A stretch of 64,000 nucleotides of DNA from Candidatus Saccharimonadota bacterium (GCA_017406565.1 JAFQYG010000002.1:235079-299078), one strand, 5' to 3'; shown: positions 16,447 through 25,074, counted from the stretch's first letter. Notes: generated from the sequence alone by a model not told the origin. A program made the numbers and translations.

Positions 16447-18177
16447 ATGAGCATAACTAAAAGGGTCTGTTATTATTCAATTGGTGCTAGTTTTAGTTTA
16501 CTTATTGGTATTTTTTTGGTTTTATTGCTTGCTGATTCTTCCTTCGCCACCTCAGCTTCCACTACCACCGCTTCAGTCAAAGTAGCTTCTGCATGTACTC
16601 TAACTACCACAGGTGGAGGTAACTATAGTGCTACAGTACCAAATGGCACTGTAGCAGAAATCACTGGTAGTACCCTTTCTGTTTCTTGTAATGATGCAGG
16701 AGGATTTGCATTATATGCTGTAGGTTATTCTAATGCTACAGTAGGTAATAGTAATATGACAGGAGCCAACACTAATATTGCTACTAATACCTCAGGCAGT
16801 AGCTCATATTGGGCAATGAAAGTAAACCCAGTATCAGGCAGTACTCCTACCATAGAGAACTCTTTCAATAATTATCATGTAATACCAGATGCTCATACCA
16901 AAGTAGCTTCATACAATCAATCTACTTCAGGTTCTCTGGCTGTTACTGCTACTTATAAAGTAAATATCTCTTCTTCACAAGCTGCTGGTAATTATCTAGG
17001 AACAGTAAAATATACTCTAGTTCATCCAGCTAATGAAGTCCCTCCGCATGAGATAGCTTGTGACCCTGGTAAAATCTGTTACAATGCTAATACTAATATA
17101 GTTGAAGGGCAAATGGGGAAACAAAGTGCATCAAATAATACAGATGTAACTTTATGGGCATCAAATTTCAAAAAACAAAACTATGGCTTTGCTGGTTGGT
17201 CTGATAAATATGACTATGAGACCAATCCTGACGCTCACTTCTATGGGCCACAACAGACCATCACTACTCCTGCAGATACATCCACTAATGGCTTATCATT
17301 ATATGCTATATGGATAAAATCTGCTGGTGATATGCAAGATTTTATTAATGTTGTTTCAGTTTGTAATAGTCTTACCACGGCTCCAATCGATGGTACTGCA
17401 AATCTATCTAGTGTTACTGCCTTGACTGATAATCGTGATGGCAATACCTACGCTATCGCAGAATTGGCTGATAATAATTGTTGGATGATTGAAAACCTAA
17501 GGTTGGATAACTCCGCTACTTTATCGTCCGTTAATACTAACTATCCTCTGCTTCCTCTTACTAATGTTTACGATTTGAATACAACTTCCAATCATTTATC
17601 CCCAACTTCATCGCTAGCCTATAATGCCACAACTAATCCTGAAGGATGGTGCACAACTTTTTCTGCCGCTTGTTATGACCAGTCTAGAATTAGAACTGAT
17701 AATATTAGTCTCTATACTAATAATACAGCATCTAATTATTCCGCTTCTGGGGATATCTATAGTTATGGCACTTACTATAATTGGTATTCTGCTACGGCAG
17801 GACATGGCAAATATGATAGTTATGGTTCAACTTATATGACTCCTGGTGATATCTGTCCATCTGGTTGGCGTTTACCTACAGGAGATACTTGGGGAGAATT
17901 TAAATCTCTTGACGTTGCTTTAGGTGGGACTTCATATAGCACAGCACAATCTAATATGTATCGTTCTTATCCCACCAATTTTGTTTATTCTGGTACTGTT
18001 AGCGAAGCAACCATAAATGATCGTAATAACTTCGGTTATTATCATTCTCCGAATTCAGATAGTAGAGGTAGTAGCAAAATATTCAATTTTAATGTAAGCT
18101 CAATTTTTCCTGGTACGAGCGGTAATAGCAAACATGCTGGAAGGTCAGTGCGTTGTATCTTAAATGCTGCATCATAA
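16447..18177 (+). CDS. Secreted FISUMP-domain surface protein
   Basis: A 576-residue protein starting at ATG 16447, 8 bases after TGCTATAAT. A hydrophobic signal segment covers about residues 8-33. The shared N-domain follows (C-N-D-A-G-G-F-A-L-Y-A-V-G-Y), then an InlB-like repeat (Y-G-F-A-G-W-S, S-L-Y-A-I-W, about 205-290). The C-terminal FISUMP domain (Fibrobacter succinogenes major paralogous domain) shows C-W-M-I-E-N-L-R-L, Y-N-W-Y-S-A-T-A-G, I-C-P-S-G-W-R-L-P-T and a final V-R-C-I-L. Paralogues lie at 25075, 42987, 48133 and 62701. FISUMP proteins are typically secreted surface proteins of unknown function. No sorting motif is visible; the N-terminal hydrophobic segment may anchor it. 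Confidence 0.9.
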   Translation: MSITKRVCYYSIGASFSLLIGIFLVLLLADSSFATSASTTTASVKVASACTLTTTGGGNYSATVPNGTVAEITGSTLSVSCNDAGGFALYAVGYSNATVGNSNMTGANTNIATNTSGSSSYWAMKVNPVSGSTPTIENSFNNYHVIPDAHTKVASYNQSTSGSLAVTATYKVNISSSQAAGNYLGTVKYTLVHPANEVPPHEIACDPGKICYNANTNIVEGQMGKQSASNNTDVTLWASNFKKQNYGFAGWSDKYDYETNPDAHFYGPQQTITTPADTSTNGLSLYAIWIKSAGDMQDFINVVSVCNSLTTAPIDGTANLSSVTALTDNRDGNTYAIAELADNNCWMIENLRLDNSATLSSVNTNYPLLPLTNVYDLNTTSNHLSPTSSLAYNATTNPEGWCTTFSAACYDQSRIRTDNISLYTNNTASNYSASGDIYSYGTYYNWYSATAGHGKYDSYGSTYMTPGDICPSGWRLPTGDTWGEFKSLDVALGGTSYSTAQSNMYRSYPTNFVYSGTVSEATINDRNNFGYYHSPNSDSRGSSKIFNFNVSSIFPGTSGNSKHAGRSVRCILNAAS

Positions 18178-18226
18178 AACTTTTCAGATTTTTTATTTTT
18201 ATTAATTTCGTGATATAATCATAAGC

Positions 18227-19975
18227 ATGAATGATGACGATGGGCAATATTTTTATCATCCTTTAGATAATATTGAAGACGTTGAGATTTTTTATGAAGC
18301 AGTTGAACGCCAACACTTGACCAAGGCAATTTCAAAAGAACGTCCATATACTTATTGGACGATTGAATTATATGATCAAAAGAATGGCATTCGCGGCGGC
18401 GGAGGCTTAGGTGTACTTGCAGCTGATACGAGGCGAGTAGCAGAAGATACTGGCGTACCCTTTGCATTAATCACGCCATTTTACCCATCTGAGGCACACC
18501 AAAAAATGCGTGATGGACGCGTAATCGATGAACATAGACCAGTGAATTATCGAAATTTTGGATTTAAATATATCGATCAGGTTTCTGTGAAATGTTGTGA
18601 TACGCTTTGCAGTTTGGATGTAGTTGAAAAGAAATTCAAAAACACTCGTATTATCGCTATTACCGAGCCTAATTTTGGTGAACTATATTCTGGTATGAGT
18701 GGTTCTGATCATCGTCTATATCAAGAAGTTTCGTTAGGTTTTGGTGGTTATGCCGCGCTTAAATTATTAGGATTAAAACCAGCAATTATGCAATTAAACG
18801 AAGTTGCCACTTTCTTTGCGGCCTTAGCTAGATTGGATGAATTAGCACACAATGGTATGGATTTTTATGAAGCGGTAGTATATACCAGAAAACATACTTT
18901 GTATACTAATCATACTCTAGTTCAAGCAGCGGAAGCGGATTTTGGCTACGATCAATTTGAACGTTATGTTTTCCCAAATCTTAAATCATTGGCTGTCAAA
19001 AAATGGCTCAAAGATAAATTCGTAGATGGCCGCATCAAACTATCATCCGTCACGATTGAGATTGCCGAGCTTCGTTCTGGTGTGTCTAAATTACATGCGA
19101 GAGTGGCTAATTATCGTGATATCGCTGGCAATAAAGTTAAATTCAAAGCCATAACAAACGGTATTGATATGCGAACTTGGGTGTTACCTGAGATTATCGA
19201 CTTCTATGAGCAAAAAGGTCTACTCGATATGTATCTGTCGCCAACTGTTGATTATAAAGATAAATTAGGTGTTATTACTGCAGAAAAAATCCGCGAATTT
19301 AAGAATTTAGGACGTGCCGAGCTCAATCGTGTGCTAAAAACCCGTCCTGATCAATATGGCAGAATTTTAGAATTCTCTAATGAAGATTTTATCTTTGATT
19401 TTAAACGTAGGTTTGTTGACTACAAACGACCAGAATTGCCATTTAGTGATCCAGATAGGTTAAAGAAGATTTTGATGCGCAAAAATGCCCACTACATTCT
19501 TACTGGACGGGTTCATTCTGGTGACGAAACTATGTCTGCTAAACTAAGGAAATTATTGAAGTTAGTAGACAAGGATGAATACTTAAAAGAGCATGTGCAT
19601 TATATTACTGATTACGATGAAGAGTTGGCTTATGGATTGTCCTGTGGTTCGAATGTCGCGATTAATGTGCCTATTGTAGGGCTCGAAGCCTGCGGTACAT
19701 CTTGGATGAAGGATATCGCGAATCTTAATATCTTGATTTCGACTCACGACGGTGGTGTTGCCGATGGCTCTATTAATAGTTATCTGAGCGTTTCGGGAGA
19801 TGATGAAAGCAAGGAAATTGATTCATTGTATCAACGGATGGATGAAGCGATTTCGGCATATGATAACGATTTTGATTTAGAATTTATCATGCAAAAACAG
19901 TTAGAAACTTTCCTCCCTGTCATATCTGGCTCGAGAATGTTAAAGGATTACTTAGACTACCTCTTCCCGAAATAG
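18227..19975 (+). CDS. glgP: Alpha-glucan (glycogen/maltodextrin) phosphorylase, GT35-like
   Basis: A 582-residue enzyme that would release glucose-1-phosphate from storage or scavenged glucans with pyridoxal phosphate. Motifs: G-G-G-G-L-G-V-L near the N-terminus, Q-L-N-E-V-A near 188, I-T-N-G-I-D-M-R-T-W near 308, V-D-Y-K-R-P-E-L near 396, and the PLP-lysine region G-T-S-W-M-K-D-I-A-N-L near 490 (canonical form G-T-S-G-M-K). It is shorter than the classical enzyme of about 800 residues, as in the short bacterial type. TATAAT ends 7 bases before ATG 18227. It stands alone as a unit before the secE block. Confidence 0.85.
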   Translation: MNDDDGQYFYHPLDNIEDVEIFYEAVERQHLTKAISKERPYTYWTIELYDQKNGIRGGGGLGVLAADTRRVAEDTGVPFALITPFYPSEAHQKMRDGRVIDEHRPVNYRNFGFKYIDQVSVKCCDTLCSLDVVEKKFKNTRIIAITEPNFGELYSGMSGSDHRLYQEVSLGFGGYAALKLLGLKPAIMQLNEVATFFAALARLDELAHNGMDFYEAVVYTRKHTLYTNHTLVQAAEADFGYDQFERYVFPNLKSLAVKKWLKDKFVDGRIKLSSVTIEIAELRSGVSKLHARVANYRDIAGNKVKFKAITNGIDMRTWVLPEIIDFYEQKGLLDMYLSPTVDYKDKLGVITAEKIREFKNLGRAELNRVLKTRPDQYGRILEFSNEDFIFDFKRRFVDYKRPELPFSDPDRLKKILMRKNAHYILTGRVHSGDETMSAKLRKLLKLVDKDEYLKEHVHYITDYDEELAYGLSCGSNVAINVPIVGLEACGTSWMKDIANLNILISTHDGGVADGSINSYLSVSGDDESKEIDSLYQRMDEAISAYDNDFDLEFIMQKQLETFLPVISGSRMLKDYLDYLFPK

Positions 19976-19982
19976 TTTACTG

Positions 19983-20039
19983 TTGACTTTTTAGTTCTGA
20001 CATAGTAAAATATTGACAAGTCTGGTATCAGACTTTTTT
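19983..20039 (+). promoter_or_regulatory. secE operon promoter with terminator-like hairpin at the transcript start
   Basis: TTGACT (19983-19988), 17 bases, TAAAAT (20006-20011). A hairpin aagtctg-gtat-cagactt followed by four more T (20018-20039) begins about where transcription should start. It may be the terminator of the upstream phosphorylase gene, or an attenuator or 5' stabilising hairpin for secE. Confidence 0.55.
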
Positions 20040-20061
20040 GATATCAATAAAAAGGAGTAAG

Positions 20062-20445
20062 ATGGCTAAAATCACTAAAATCAAAGCAAGTGAGAGTTCT
20101 TCTAGCAAGGAAGAGTCTAACGAGCCGACAATTACTCGTAAGAAAGTTGTCGTCAAAGACAAAAAATCAGAAAAAACCAAACGTGATAAACTTAAAAAAG
20201 CTGAAAAGCAAATCGGTAAGAGTAAATCAACAAAGAAAAAACCATTTATTCTTTTCCGCCCGTTTGTAGCATTATTTAATTATTTGCACAATTCATGGTT
20301 GGAGCTTCGCCAAGTACGTTGGCCTAATCGCAAAGCTACTTGGAAAATGGTATTGGCAGTAATGGTATATTGTTTACTATTTGTAGTGATTATTTCATTG
20401 CTTGACCTATTCTTTAGCTGGTTATTTAAATTAATATTAGGATAA
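20062..20445 (+). CDS. secE: Preprotein translocase subunit SecE
   Basis: A 127-residue protein starting at ATG 20062 (SD aaggag 6 bases upstream) rather than an in-frame codon at 20038. The first ~65 residues are a lysine/serine-rich extension. The SecE core follows, with the amphipathic E-L-R-Q-V-R-W-P-N-R region near 87-96 and one C-terminal membrane span. It clamps SecY in the export channel. It is first of the conserved block secE-nusG-rplK and is followed by nusG after 9 bases. The export channel serves the many secreted proteins of this window. Confidence 0.95.
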   Translation: MAKITKIKASESSSSKEESNEPTITRKKVVVKDKKSEKTKRDKLKKAEKQIGKSKSTKKKPFILFRPFVALFNYLHNSWLELRQVRWPNRKATWKMVLAVMVYCLLFVVIISLLDLFFSWLFKLILG

Positions 20446-20454
20446 GGAGATAAA

Positions 20455-21003
20455 ATGGCAGTTAATAGATATGATGACACAAGAGCTTGGTATGCGATTT
20501 CGACGTACTCTGGCTACGAAGACAAGGTAGCAGATTCAATCAACCAACGTGTTGACACCGTAGAAATGGCAGACAAAATCTTTGAAGCAATTGTGCCAAA
20601 AGAGAAGCAAATCGAAATTAAAAACGGTAAGCGCAAGATTGTCGATCGCAAGATTTTACAAGGTTATGTGCTTGTAGATATGAAGCTTTCTGATGAAACT
20701 TGGTATATTATTCGCAACACACCTGGTGTAACTGGTTTTATTGGTACCGGTACCCAACCTACTCCTGTATCTGAAAAAGAAATTGCTAAGATTAAGAAAC
20801 GTATGGGTGTAGAAGATCCAAAGTTTTCAGTTAAGTACGAAGTCGGTGAGGTGGTGTCTATTACCGATGGTCCATTCAAAGGCTTTGATGGTTCGATCTC
20901 TGAAATTGATGCGGCTAAAGGTAAGCTTAAGGTGATGGTATCAATGTTCGGGCGCGAAACGCCAGTTGAACTTGACGCTTTACAAGTCAAGCAGCTTAAC
21001 TAA
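20455..21003 (+). CDS. nusG: Transcription termination/antitermination protein NusG
   Basis: A 182-residue NusG of normal length: an NGN domain (A-W-Y-A-I-S-T-Y-S-G-Y-E near 9-20; G-Y-V-L-V near 70; T-P-G-V-T-G-F near 90) and a C-terminal KOW domain (V-S-I-T-D-G-P-F-K-G near 130). It binds RNA polymerase and links it to Rho or to the ribosome. Position between secE and rplK is the usual bacterial order. SD aaggag lies before the ATG. Confidence 0.97.
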   Translation: MAVNRYDDTRAWYAISTYSGYEDKVADSINQRVDTVEMADKIFEAIVPKEKQIEIKNGKRKIVDRKILQGYVLVDMKLSDETWYIIRNTPGVTGFIGTGTQPTPVSEKEIAKIKKRMGVEDPKFSVKYEVGEVVSITDGPFKGFDGSISEIDAAKGKLKVMVSMFGRETPVELDALQVKQLN

Positions 21004-21068
21004 CTTTACAATTAGCTAATTTATTGGTATAATATTTAAGTTACGCACTAGAAAGGTATTAATATATC

Positions 21069-21497
21069 ATGGCAGAAAAGAAAGTTATTGGAAATTTGAA
21101 ACTTCGTATTCCGGCCGGTCGGGCGACAGCTGGTCCTCCAGTTGGTTCGACACTCGGTCAGTGGGGCCTCAATATGATGGATTTTATCAATCCATTCAAT
21201 GAAGCCACTAAAGATTTAATGGGCAAGAACGTTATCGTTCACATCCGCGTGTTCGAAGATAGAACCTTTGATTGGAAGTCACTTGGTCAACCAGTTGATG
21301 ATATGATTCGAGATGCTATTAAGATTCAAAAAGGCTCTGGTAAGCCAAACGTTGATAAAGTTGGCAAAATTACCAAAGCTCAGCTCAAAGAAATTGCTGA
21401 AAAGAAAATGGATCAGCTTAATGCAATCGATATCGAAGGTGCGATTAAAATTGTGGCTGGTACGGCACGCTCAATGGGTGTAACTGTCGAAGATTAA
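21069..21497 (+). CDS. rplK: 50S ribosomal protein L11
   Basis: 142 residues, full length. The N-terminal domain contains L-R-I-P-A-G-R-A-T-A-G-P-P-V-G (about 11-25); the C-terminal RNA-binding domain contains G-T-A-R-S-M-G-V near the end. It binds the GTPase-associated centre of 23S rRNA. A TATAAT near 21030 and SD gaaagg precede it, so it can be transcribed apart from nusG. A strong terminator follows, so it is not co-transcribed with rplA as in most bacteria. Confidence 0.97.
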   Translation: MAEKKVIGNLKLRIPAGRATAGPPVGSTLGQWGLNMMDFINPFNEATKDLMGKNVIVHIRVFEDRTFDWKSLGQPVDDMIRDAIKIQKGSGKPNVDKVGKITKAQLKEIAEKKMDQLNAIDIEGAIKIVAGTARSMGVTVED

Positions 21498-21512
21498 GTA
21501 TTGCTAAGTTCT

Positions 21513-21543
21513 AAATCAAGCTCCTCGTGGGGCTTGATTTTTT
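21513..21543 (+). terminator. Terminator after rplK
   Basis: Stem aaatcaagc...gcttgattt with a short loop and a T-run, 16 bases after the stop. Confidence 0.85.
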
Positions 21544-21593
21544 ATGCATTTTATGATATAATTGATGGTATATATCGAAAAGGAGGGTTAGAT

Positions 21594-22049
21594 ATGGTAC
21601 GTTACAAAAGAATGCAGAATCGTTACAACCAGATATTCGAGAGGACTATGCGTCTCTGGGGGCTCTACGGTGAAGAATACCGTAATATCCTTAAAGATTA
21701 TGAGTCTTTACTGCAGCAGAAACGCGATCTGAAGATTAGTCCTATCAACAAGATAAAGGAGAGTTCACTTAGGGAATTCCCAATTATAAATTTTCTTTAC
21801 CTTGTCGATGAGGGAAAAGCAGAAGAATATCTGCTTAATCTTACAGAATCGCAGCTGAAAGATTTGATGGCTGATATCGATCTGTATGTAGATGGAAAGT
21901 TACGTCGAGATCTCTTGGCTCGTATCACTGATTATAAACAGCAGATACGTCTAAAAAAGAACGGTAAATCAACTTATGCGATGAATCCGGACGCCTGTGG
22001 TTGTGGAAAAAAGTGCAGTTTGCACAAAGAACGAGAGTATCGCAACTAA
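21594..22049 (+). CDS. Hypothetical protein inserted between rplK and rplA, 151 aa
   Basis: I start at ATG 21594, with SD aaggagg 7 bases upstream. The protein is highly charged and mostly helical (Y-K-R-M-Q-N-R-Y-N-Q, then several Lys/Glu-rich helices). It ends in a short cysteine cluster (D-A-C-G-C-G-K-K-C-S-L-H-K) that could bind a metal ion. No family recognised. It has its own -10 box (tatgatataat region near 21555) and is enclosed by terminators on both sides, so it is a separate unit within the ribosomal block. Confidence 0.75.
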   Translation: MVRYKRMQNRYNQIFERTMRLWGLYGEEYRNILKDYESLLQQKRDLKISPINKIKESSLREFPIINFLYLVDEGKAEEYLLNLTESQLKDLMADIDLYVDGKLRRDLLARITDYKQQIRLKKNGKSTYAMNPDACGCGKKCSLHKEREYRN

Positions 22050-22059
22050 CATCTAACTC

Positions 22060-22084
22060 GAGAGCCTGGGGGCTCTCTTTTCTT
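22060..22084 (+). terminator. Terminator after the 151-aa hypothetical gene
   Basis: gagagcc-tggg-ggctctc followed by T-rich sequence, just before the rplA promoter. Confidence 0.8.
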
Positions 22085-22105
22085 GCTTTTTTATGGTTAA
22101 TTTGG

Positions 22106-22160
22106 TATAATATTTTGAGTTATTAATTAATTGTGGGAGGGTTTACCCGTTTGTACCACA
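22106..22160 (+). promoter_or_regulatory. rplA promoter and L1-binding mRNA leader
   Basis: TATAAT near 22106 is followed by a leader with stem tgtgg/ccaca (22132-22136 with 22156-22160), inner ggg-ttta-ccc, and an asymmetric internal loop. GTGGGAGG (22133-22140) and TACCAC (22154-22159) copy the two strands of the L1-binding site of 23S rRNA as I recall it (GUGGGAGG and UACCAC around helices 76-78). The rplA SD follows directly, so L1 binding would repress its own translation. Confidence 0.75.
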
Positions 22161-22171
22161 GAAAGGATATT

Positions 22172-23161
22172 ATGGCCAAAGAAGAGGTCAAAGATGAAAT
22201 CAAGGCTGAGGTTGCTGAAAAAGTAGCTGAAGTTAAAGATAAAATTGAAGAAATAAACAGCGTTGCTGAGGGTGTAAAGGAAGCAATCAAAGAAGATATC
22301 GAAGAAAAAGTTGAAAAGATTGAAGAAAAATACGCCAAATCAGGTAAGAAATCTAAAAAGCATATCGAAGAAGTCAAGGCCGAGGAAGAGCGCCAAGCTC
22401 GTAAAGTTGAGCGTAAAGCTGCCGAAGCCGCTGGCGAGAAACCAAAGGGCGCAAAGCCAGTAACTCGTCCACGCATTGAACGCCGCGGTAAAAAATACCA
22501 AGAGGCTGCTAAATTAATTGAAAAGAAACCTTACGGTTTGAAAGAAGCTTTGGAACTTGCTATTAAGAGTAATCCTGCTAAATTTGATGCTTCTGTTGAA
22601 ATCCACGCTAGATTAGGAGTAGACCCTCGTCAAGCTGATCAGAACATCCGTACTACTTTGGTATTGCCAAATGGCAACGGTAAAACTGTGCGCGTAGCTG
22701 TTTTCGCTCCACTCGATGTTTGCAAAGCTGCTAAAGCCGCCGGTGCTGACATCGCAGAGGATGAGGAATTCTTAAAACGCCTCGAAAAGGGAACTATCGA
22801 TTTTGATATTTTGATTGCTACTCCACAATACATGCCAAAGCTTGGTAAATTTGCTAGATTGCTTGGTCCTAAAGGTTTGATGCCAAATCCAAAGGCTGGC
22901 ACCGTAACAATGGACGTCGAAAAAGCCGTTAAAGAATCTAAGGCTGGTAAAGTTGAATATCGTGTCGACAAACAATCAATCGTACACATTGGCGTTGGCA
23001 AGGTTTCGTTTGGCGTTGATAAACTATTAGAGAACACAGATGCATTCTTTAATTCTTTGAAAGCTCAAAAACCTGCATCACTTAAGGGTTCTTATGTAAA
23101 GTCTGTCTTCGTGACTACAACGATGGGCCCTTCAATTCAAATTGAAAACAATTTCAATTAA
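22172..23161 (+). CDS. rplA: 50S ribosomal protein L1 with long N-terminal extension
   Basis: 329 residues from ATG 22172 (SD gaaagga). The L1 core occupies about residues 107-329, including K-F-G-K-type binding segments, L-L-G-P-K-G-L-M-P-N-P-K-A-G-T near 235 and T-M-G-P-S-I near the end. The usual protein is about 230 residues; here about 106 extra N-terminal residues, almost all Lys, Glu, Ala and Val, form a predicted long helix or coiled coil followed by a basic linker. L1 forms the mobile stalk at the ribosomal E-site and represses its own mRNA. The extension has no obvious counterpart in model L1 proteins. Confidence 0.95.
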   Translation: MAKEEVKDEIKAEVAEKVAEVKDKIEEINSVAEGVKEAIKEDIEEKVEKIEEKYAKSGKKSKKHIEEVKAEEERQARKVERKAAEAAGEKPKGAKPVTRPRIERRGKKYQEAAKLIEKKPYGLKEALELAIKSNPAKFDASVEIHARLGVDPRQADQNIRTTLVLPNGNGKTVRVAVFAPLDVCKAAKAAGADIAEDEEFLKRLEKGTIDFDILIATPQYMPKLGKFARLLGPKGLMPNPKAGTVTMDVEKAVKESKAGKVEYRVDKQSIVHIGVGKVSFGVDKLLENTDAFFNSLKAQKPASLKGSYVKSVFVTTTMGPSIQIENNFN

Positions 23162-23171
23162 GAGCTGATTT

Positions 23172-23197
23172 AAAATAGCCCTTCGGGGCTATTTTTT
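23172..23197 (+). terminator. Terminator after rplA
   Basis: aaaatagccc-ttc-ggggctatttttt, 10 bases after the rplA stop. Confidence 0.9.
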
Positions 23198-23213
23198 GTG
23201 CTACAATGAGCTT

Positions 23214-23780
23214 ATGGAAGCTATACAAAGTCTTGAATTATATGAATTATTAATCTTTATCGCCATTGGGCTCGCTGTACTATTCTTTGGCTATAAAATC
23301 AAAAAGATTGCTTTTTTTGCGATATGGTTTTTGCTTGGGTTTAATTTAATGCTCCATCTAATGCCAATGATTAATGATTCTGTGCCGCAAATCGCCAATG
23401 ATCCGATTTATCAAAACTTATTACCGATTGCTGGTGGTATCATTCTGGGCGCTATGGGTTTTACGATCGAAAAACTCTGTGTGGCTGGAATTACTTTTGT
23501 TTTAGTGATGCTCGCGGTAGTCCAATACTTTGGCACTGATTGGATGGTACTTGGGATTGGCGCAGTTGTAGGTGTAATTGCGGGAGCCTTTGCTGTCAAT
23601 ATGATGAAACCTGCTATAATTGTTGCCACAGCGGCAGCGGGTGCATATGCTCTCACGCTAACTATTTTTGCTTTCTTTTCGCAACAAATTAGTTTTGAAA
23701 TCTTTTACTGGCCAGTTTTAATAATTATTGGCGTAATTGGTGCTTTGTTCCAATTCAAAAACAACAAGGGAATTGTTTGA
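23214..23780 (+). CDS. Hypothetical integral membrane protein, 188 aa
   Basis: ATG 23214 is 6 bases after TACAAT, a leaderless-type start. The protein has about six or seven hydrophobic spans (for example near 13-30, 35-52, 72-88, 91-108, 113-130, 135-155 and 165-182) with short loops and few charged residues. No transporter signature is visible. It sits between rplA and the rplJ leader, outside the ribosomal operons proper. Function unknown. Confidence 0.8.
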   Translation: MEAIQSLELYELLIFIAIGLAVLFFGYKIKKIAFFAIWFLLGFNLMLHLMPMINDSVPQIANDPIYQNLLPIAGGIILGAMGFTIEKLCVAGITFVLVMLAVVQYFGTDWMVLGIGAVVGVIAGAFAVNMMKPAIIVATAAAGAYALTLTIFAFFSQQISFEIFYWPVLIIIGVIGALFQFKNNKGIV

Positions 23781-23799
23781 TTTTTTGAAAATAGTGTGT

Positions 23800-23885
23800 T
23801 ATAATGAGAGGAGTTACCAAAGACAGCGACGGGAGTATTCCTTAATTATGTCGCCGAGGAATTTCTTACGATTTTGTTTGGTGAC
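23800..23885 (+). promoter_or_regulatory. rplJ promoter and L10 mRNA leader
   Basis: TATAAT at 23800-23805. The leader closes with gttaccaaa (23813-23821) pairing with tttggtgac (23877-23885) and contains agacagcgac and gtcgccgagg, the conserved elements of the bacterial L10 leader. The L10(L12) complex binds this RNA to repress rplJ-rplL. Confidence 0.85.
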
Positions 23886-23936
23886 GTTATTTAACAATTA
23901 GTCAACCAAATATTAACATAACCAAAGGAACTTTTT

Positions 23937-24458
23937 ATGGCAATTTCAAAGGATAAAAAGAACGAATTGGTTGCTGATTTGACAGAGCTACTTTCCAATG
24001 CAAAAACTACGGTTTATGCAAAGTATCAAGGTTTGACGGTGGCAGAATTACAAGATTTACGTAAAGCTGCACGTGAAGCCAATGTTAAAATCAAAGTAGT
24101 TAAAAATCGCTTGGTACGTGTTGCAATGGGGCAAATTGCCGTCTATAAAGACACTGACACAACTGGCCTGACCGGTCAATTGCTTTATGCTGTTTCTGCA
24201 GACGACGAAGTTGCTCCTGCTAAAGTCTTGGCAGAATTCGCTAAGAAACATAACGCCCTAAGTTTGGCTGGTGGTTTTAGTGATCTTGGTGTCGCTCTTT
24301 CTGAAGACGAAGTCAAATCACTCGCCGCTATGCCAACCAAAAACGAGCTTATCGCTCAGGTGGTGGCACAACTTCTCTCGCCAGTTACCGACAGTATCTC
24401 TGGTCTCTCCGGAGGTTTATCTGGCATCGTTTCTGGTCTAGAAGCGCACGCAAGTTAA
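23937..24458 (+). CDS. rplJ: 50S ribosomal protein L10
   Basis: 173 residues, normal length. The N-terminal rRNA-binding domain includes Y-Q-G-L-T-V-A-E-L near 29-37 and the K-V-V-K-N-R-L region near 53-60. The C-terminal helix for L7/L12 dimers covers about 140-172. It is the base of the ribosomal stalk. SD aaagga precedes the start; rplL follows after 129 bases that contain a hairpin. Confidence 0.97.
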   Translation: MAISKDKKNELVADLTELLSNAKTTVYAKYQGLTVAELQDLRKAAREANVKIKVVKNRLVRVAMGQIAVYKDTDTTGLTGQLLYAVSADDEVAPAKVLAEFAKKHNALSLAGGFSDLGVALSEDEVKSLAAMPTKNELIAQVVAQLLSPVTDSISGLSGGLSGIVSGLEAHAS

Positions 24459-24545
24459 ATTGCAACTAATTAATAATTATTAATAATCATTTTTAAAAAT
24501 TAGGACATGTGCCTGTTTTTAAAAACATAATCAATGGAGAGGTTG

Positions 24546-24568
24546 GGAGAGGAAATGTGTTCCTCTCC
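24546..24568 (+). promoter_or_regulatory. Hairpin between rplJ and rplL
   Basis: Perfect 9-bp stem ggagaggaa-atgtg-ttcctctcc, 19 bases before the rplL start and without a T-run. It may be a processing site or tune the excess synthesis of L7/L12 over L10. Confidence 0.55.
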
Positions 24569-24587
24569 TACTCCGAAGGAGAATAAT

Positions 24588-24971
24588 ATGGCTACTGATA
24601 TTAAAAAATTAGCCGAGGAATTGGTAAAACTTACCGTTCTCGAAGTAAATGAACTTAAGAACGTCCTTAAGGACGAATATGGCATTGAGCCTGCTGCAGC
24701 CGCTGTTGCTGTAGCTGCTGGTCCAGCTGCTGGTGGTGAAGCCGCTGCTGACGAAGGTAAATCTGAATACGACGTCGTATTGAAAGACGCCGGCAGTCAA
24801 AAGATTGCCGTGATCAAGGCTGTCAAGGAAGCTACCGGTCTTGGTCTTGGTGAAGCTAAGGCTATCGTTGATGGTGCTCCTGCTACTGTCAAAGAAAAGG
24901 TCGCTAAAGCTGACGCCGAAGCTATGAAGAAAGCTCTCGAAGAAGCTGGCGCTACTGTCGAATTAGCTTAA
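24588..24971 (+). CDS. rplL: 50S ribosomal protein L7/L12
   Basis: 127 residues from ATG 24588 (SD aaggag). N-terminal dimerisation helices cover 1-35, an Ala/Gly-rich hinge about 38-60, and the C-terminal factor-binding domain 60-127 contains K-I-A-V-I-K-A-V-K and G-L-G-L-G-E-A-K. It recruits translation GTPases. A terminator follows. Confidence 0.97.
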   Translation: MATDIKKLAEELVKLTVLEVNELKNVLKDEYGIEPAAAAVAVAAGPAAGGEAAADEGKSEYDVVLKDAGSQKIAVIKAVKEATGLGLGEAKAIVDGAPATVKEKVAKADAEAMKKALEEAGATVELA

Positions 24972-24999
24972 TTCGTAATGGTTGACTAATTGTTCTTGT

Positions 25000-25025
25000 A
25001 AAAACCGCCCGTAAGGGCGGTTTTT
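25000..25025 (+). terminator. Terminator after rplL
   Basis: aaaaaccgccc-gtaa-gggcggttttt; symmetrical enough to serve the convergent surface protein gene as well. Confidence 0.9.
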
Positions 25026-25074
25026 GGTGAAATAATTCTTTGTTTTCTCTAGGCTATTGATATTCATTACAATA

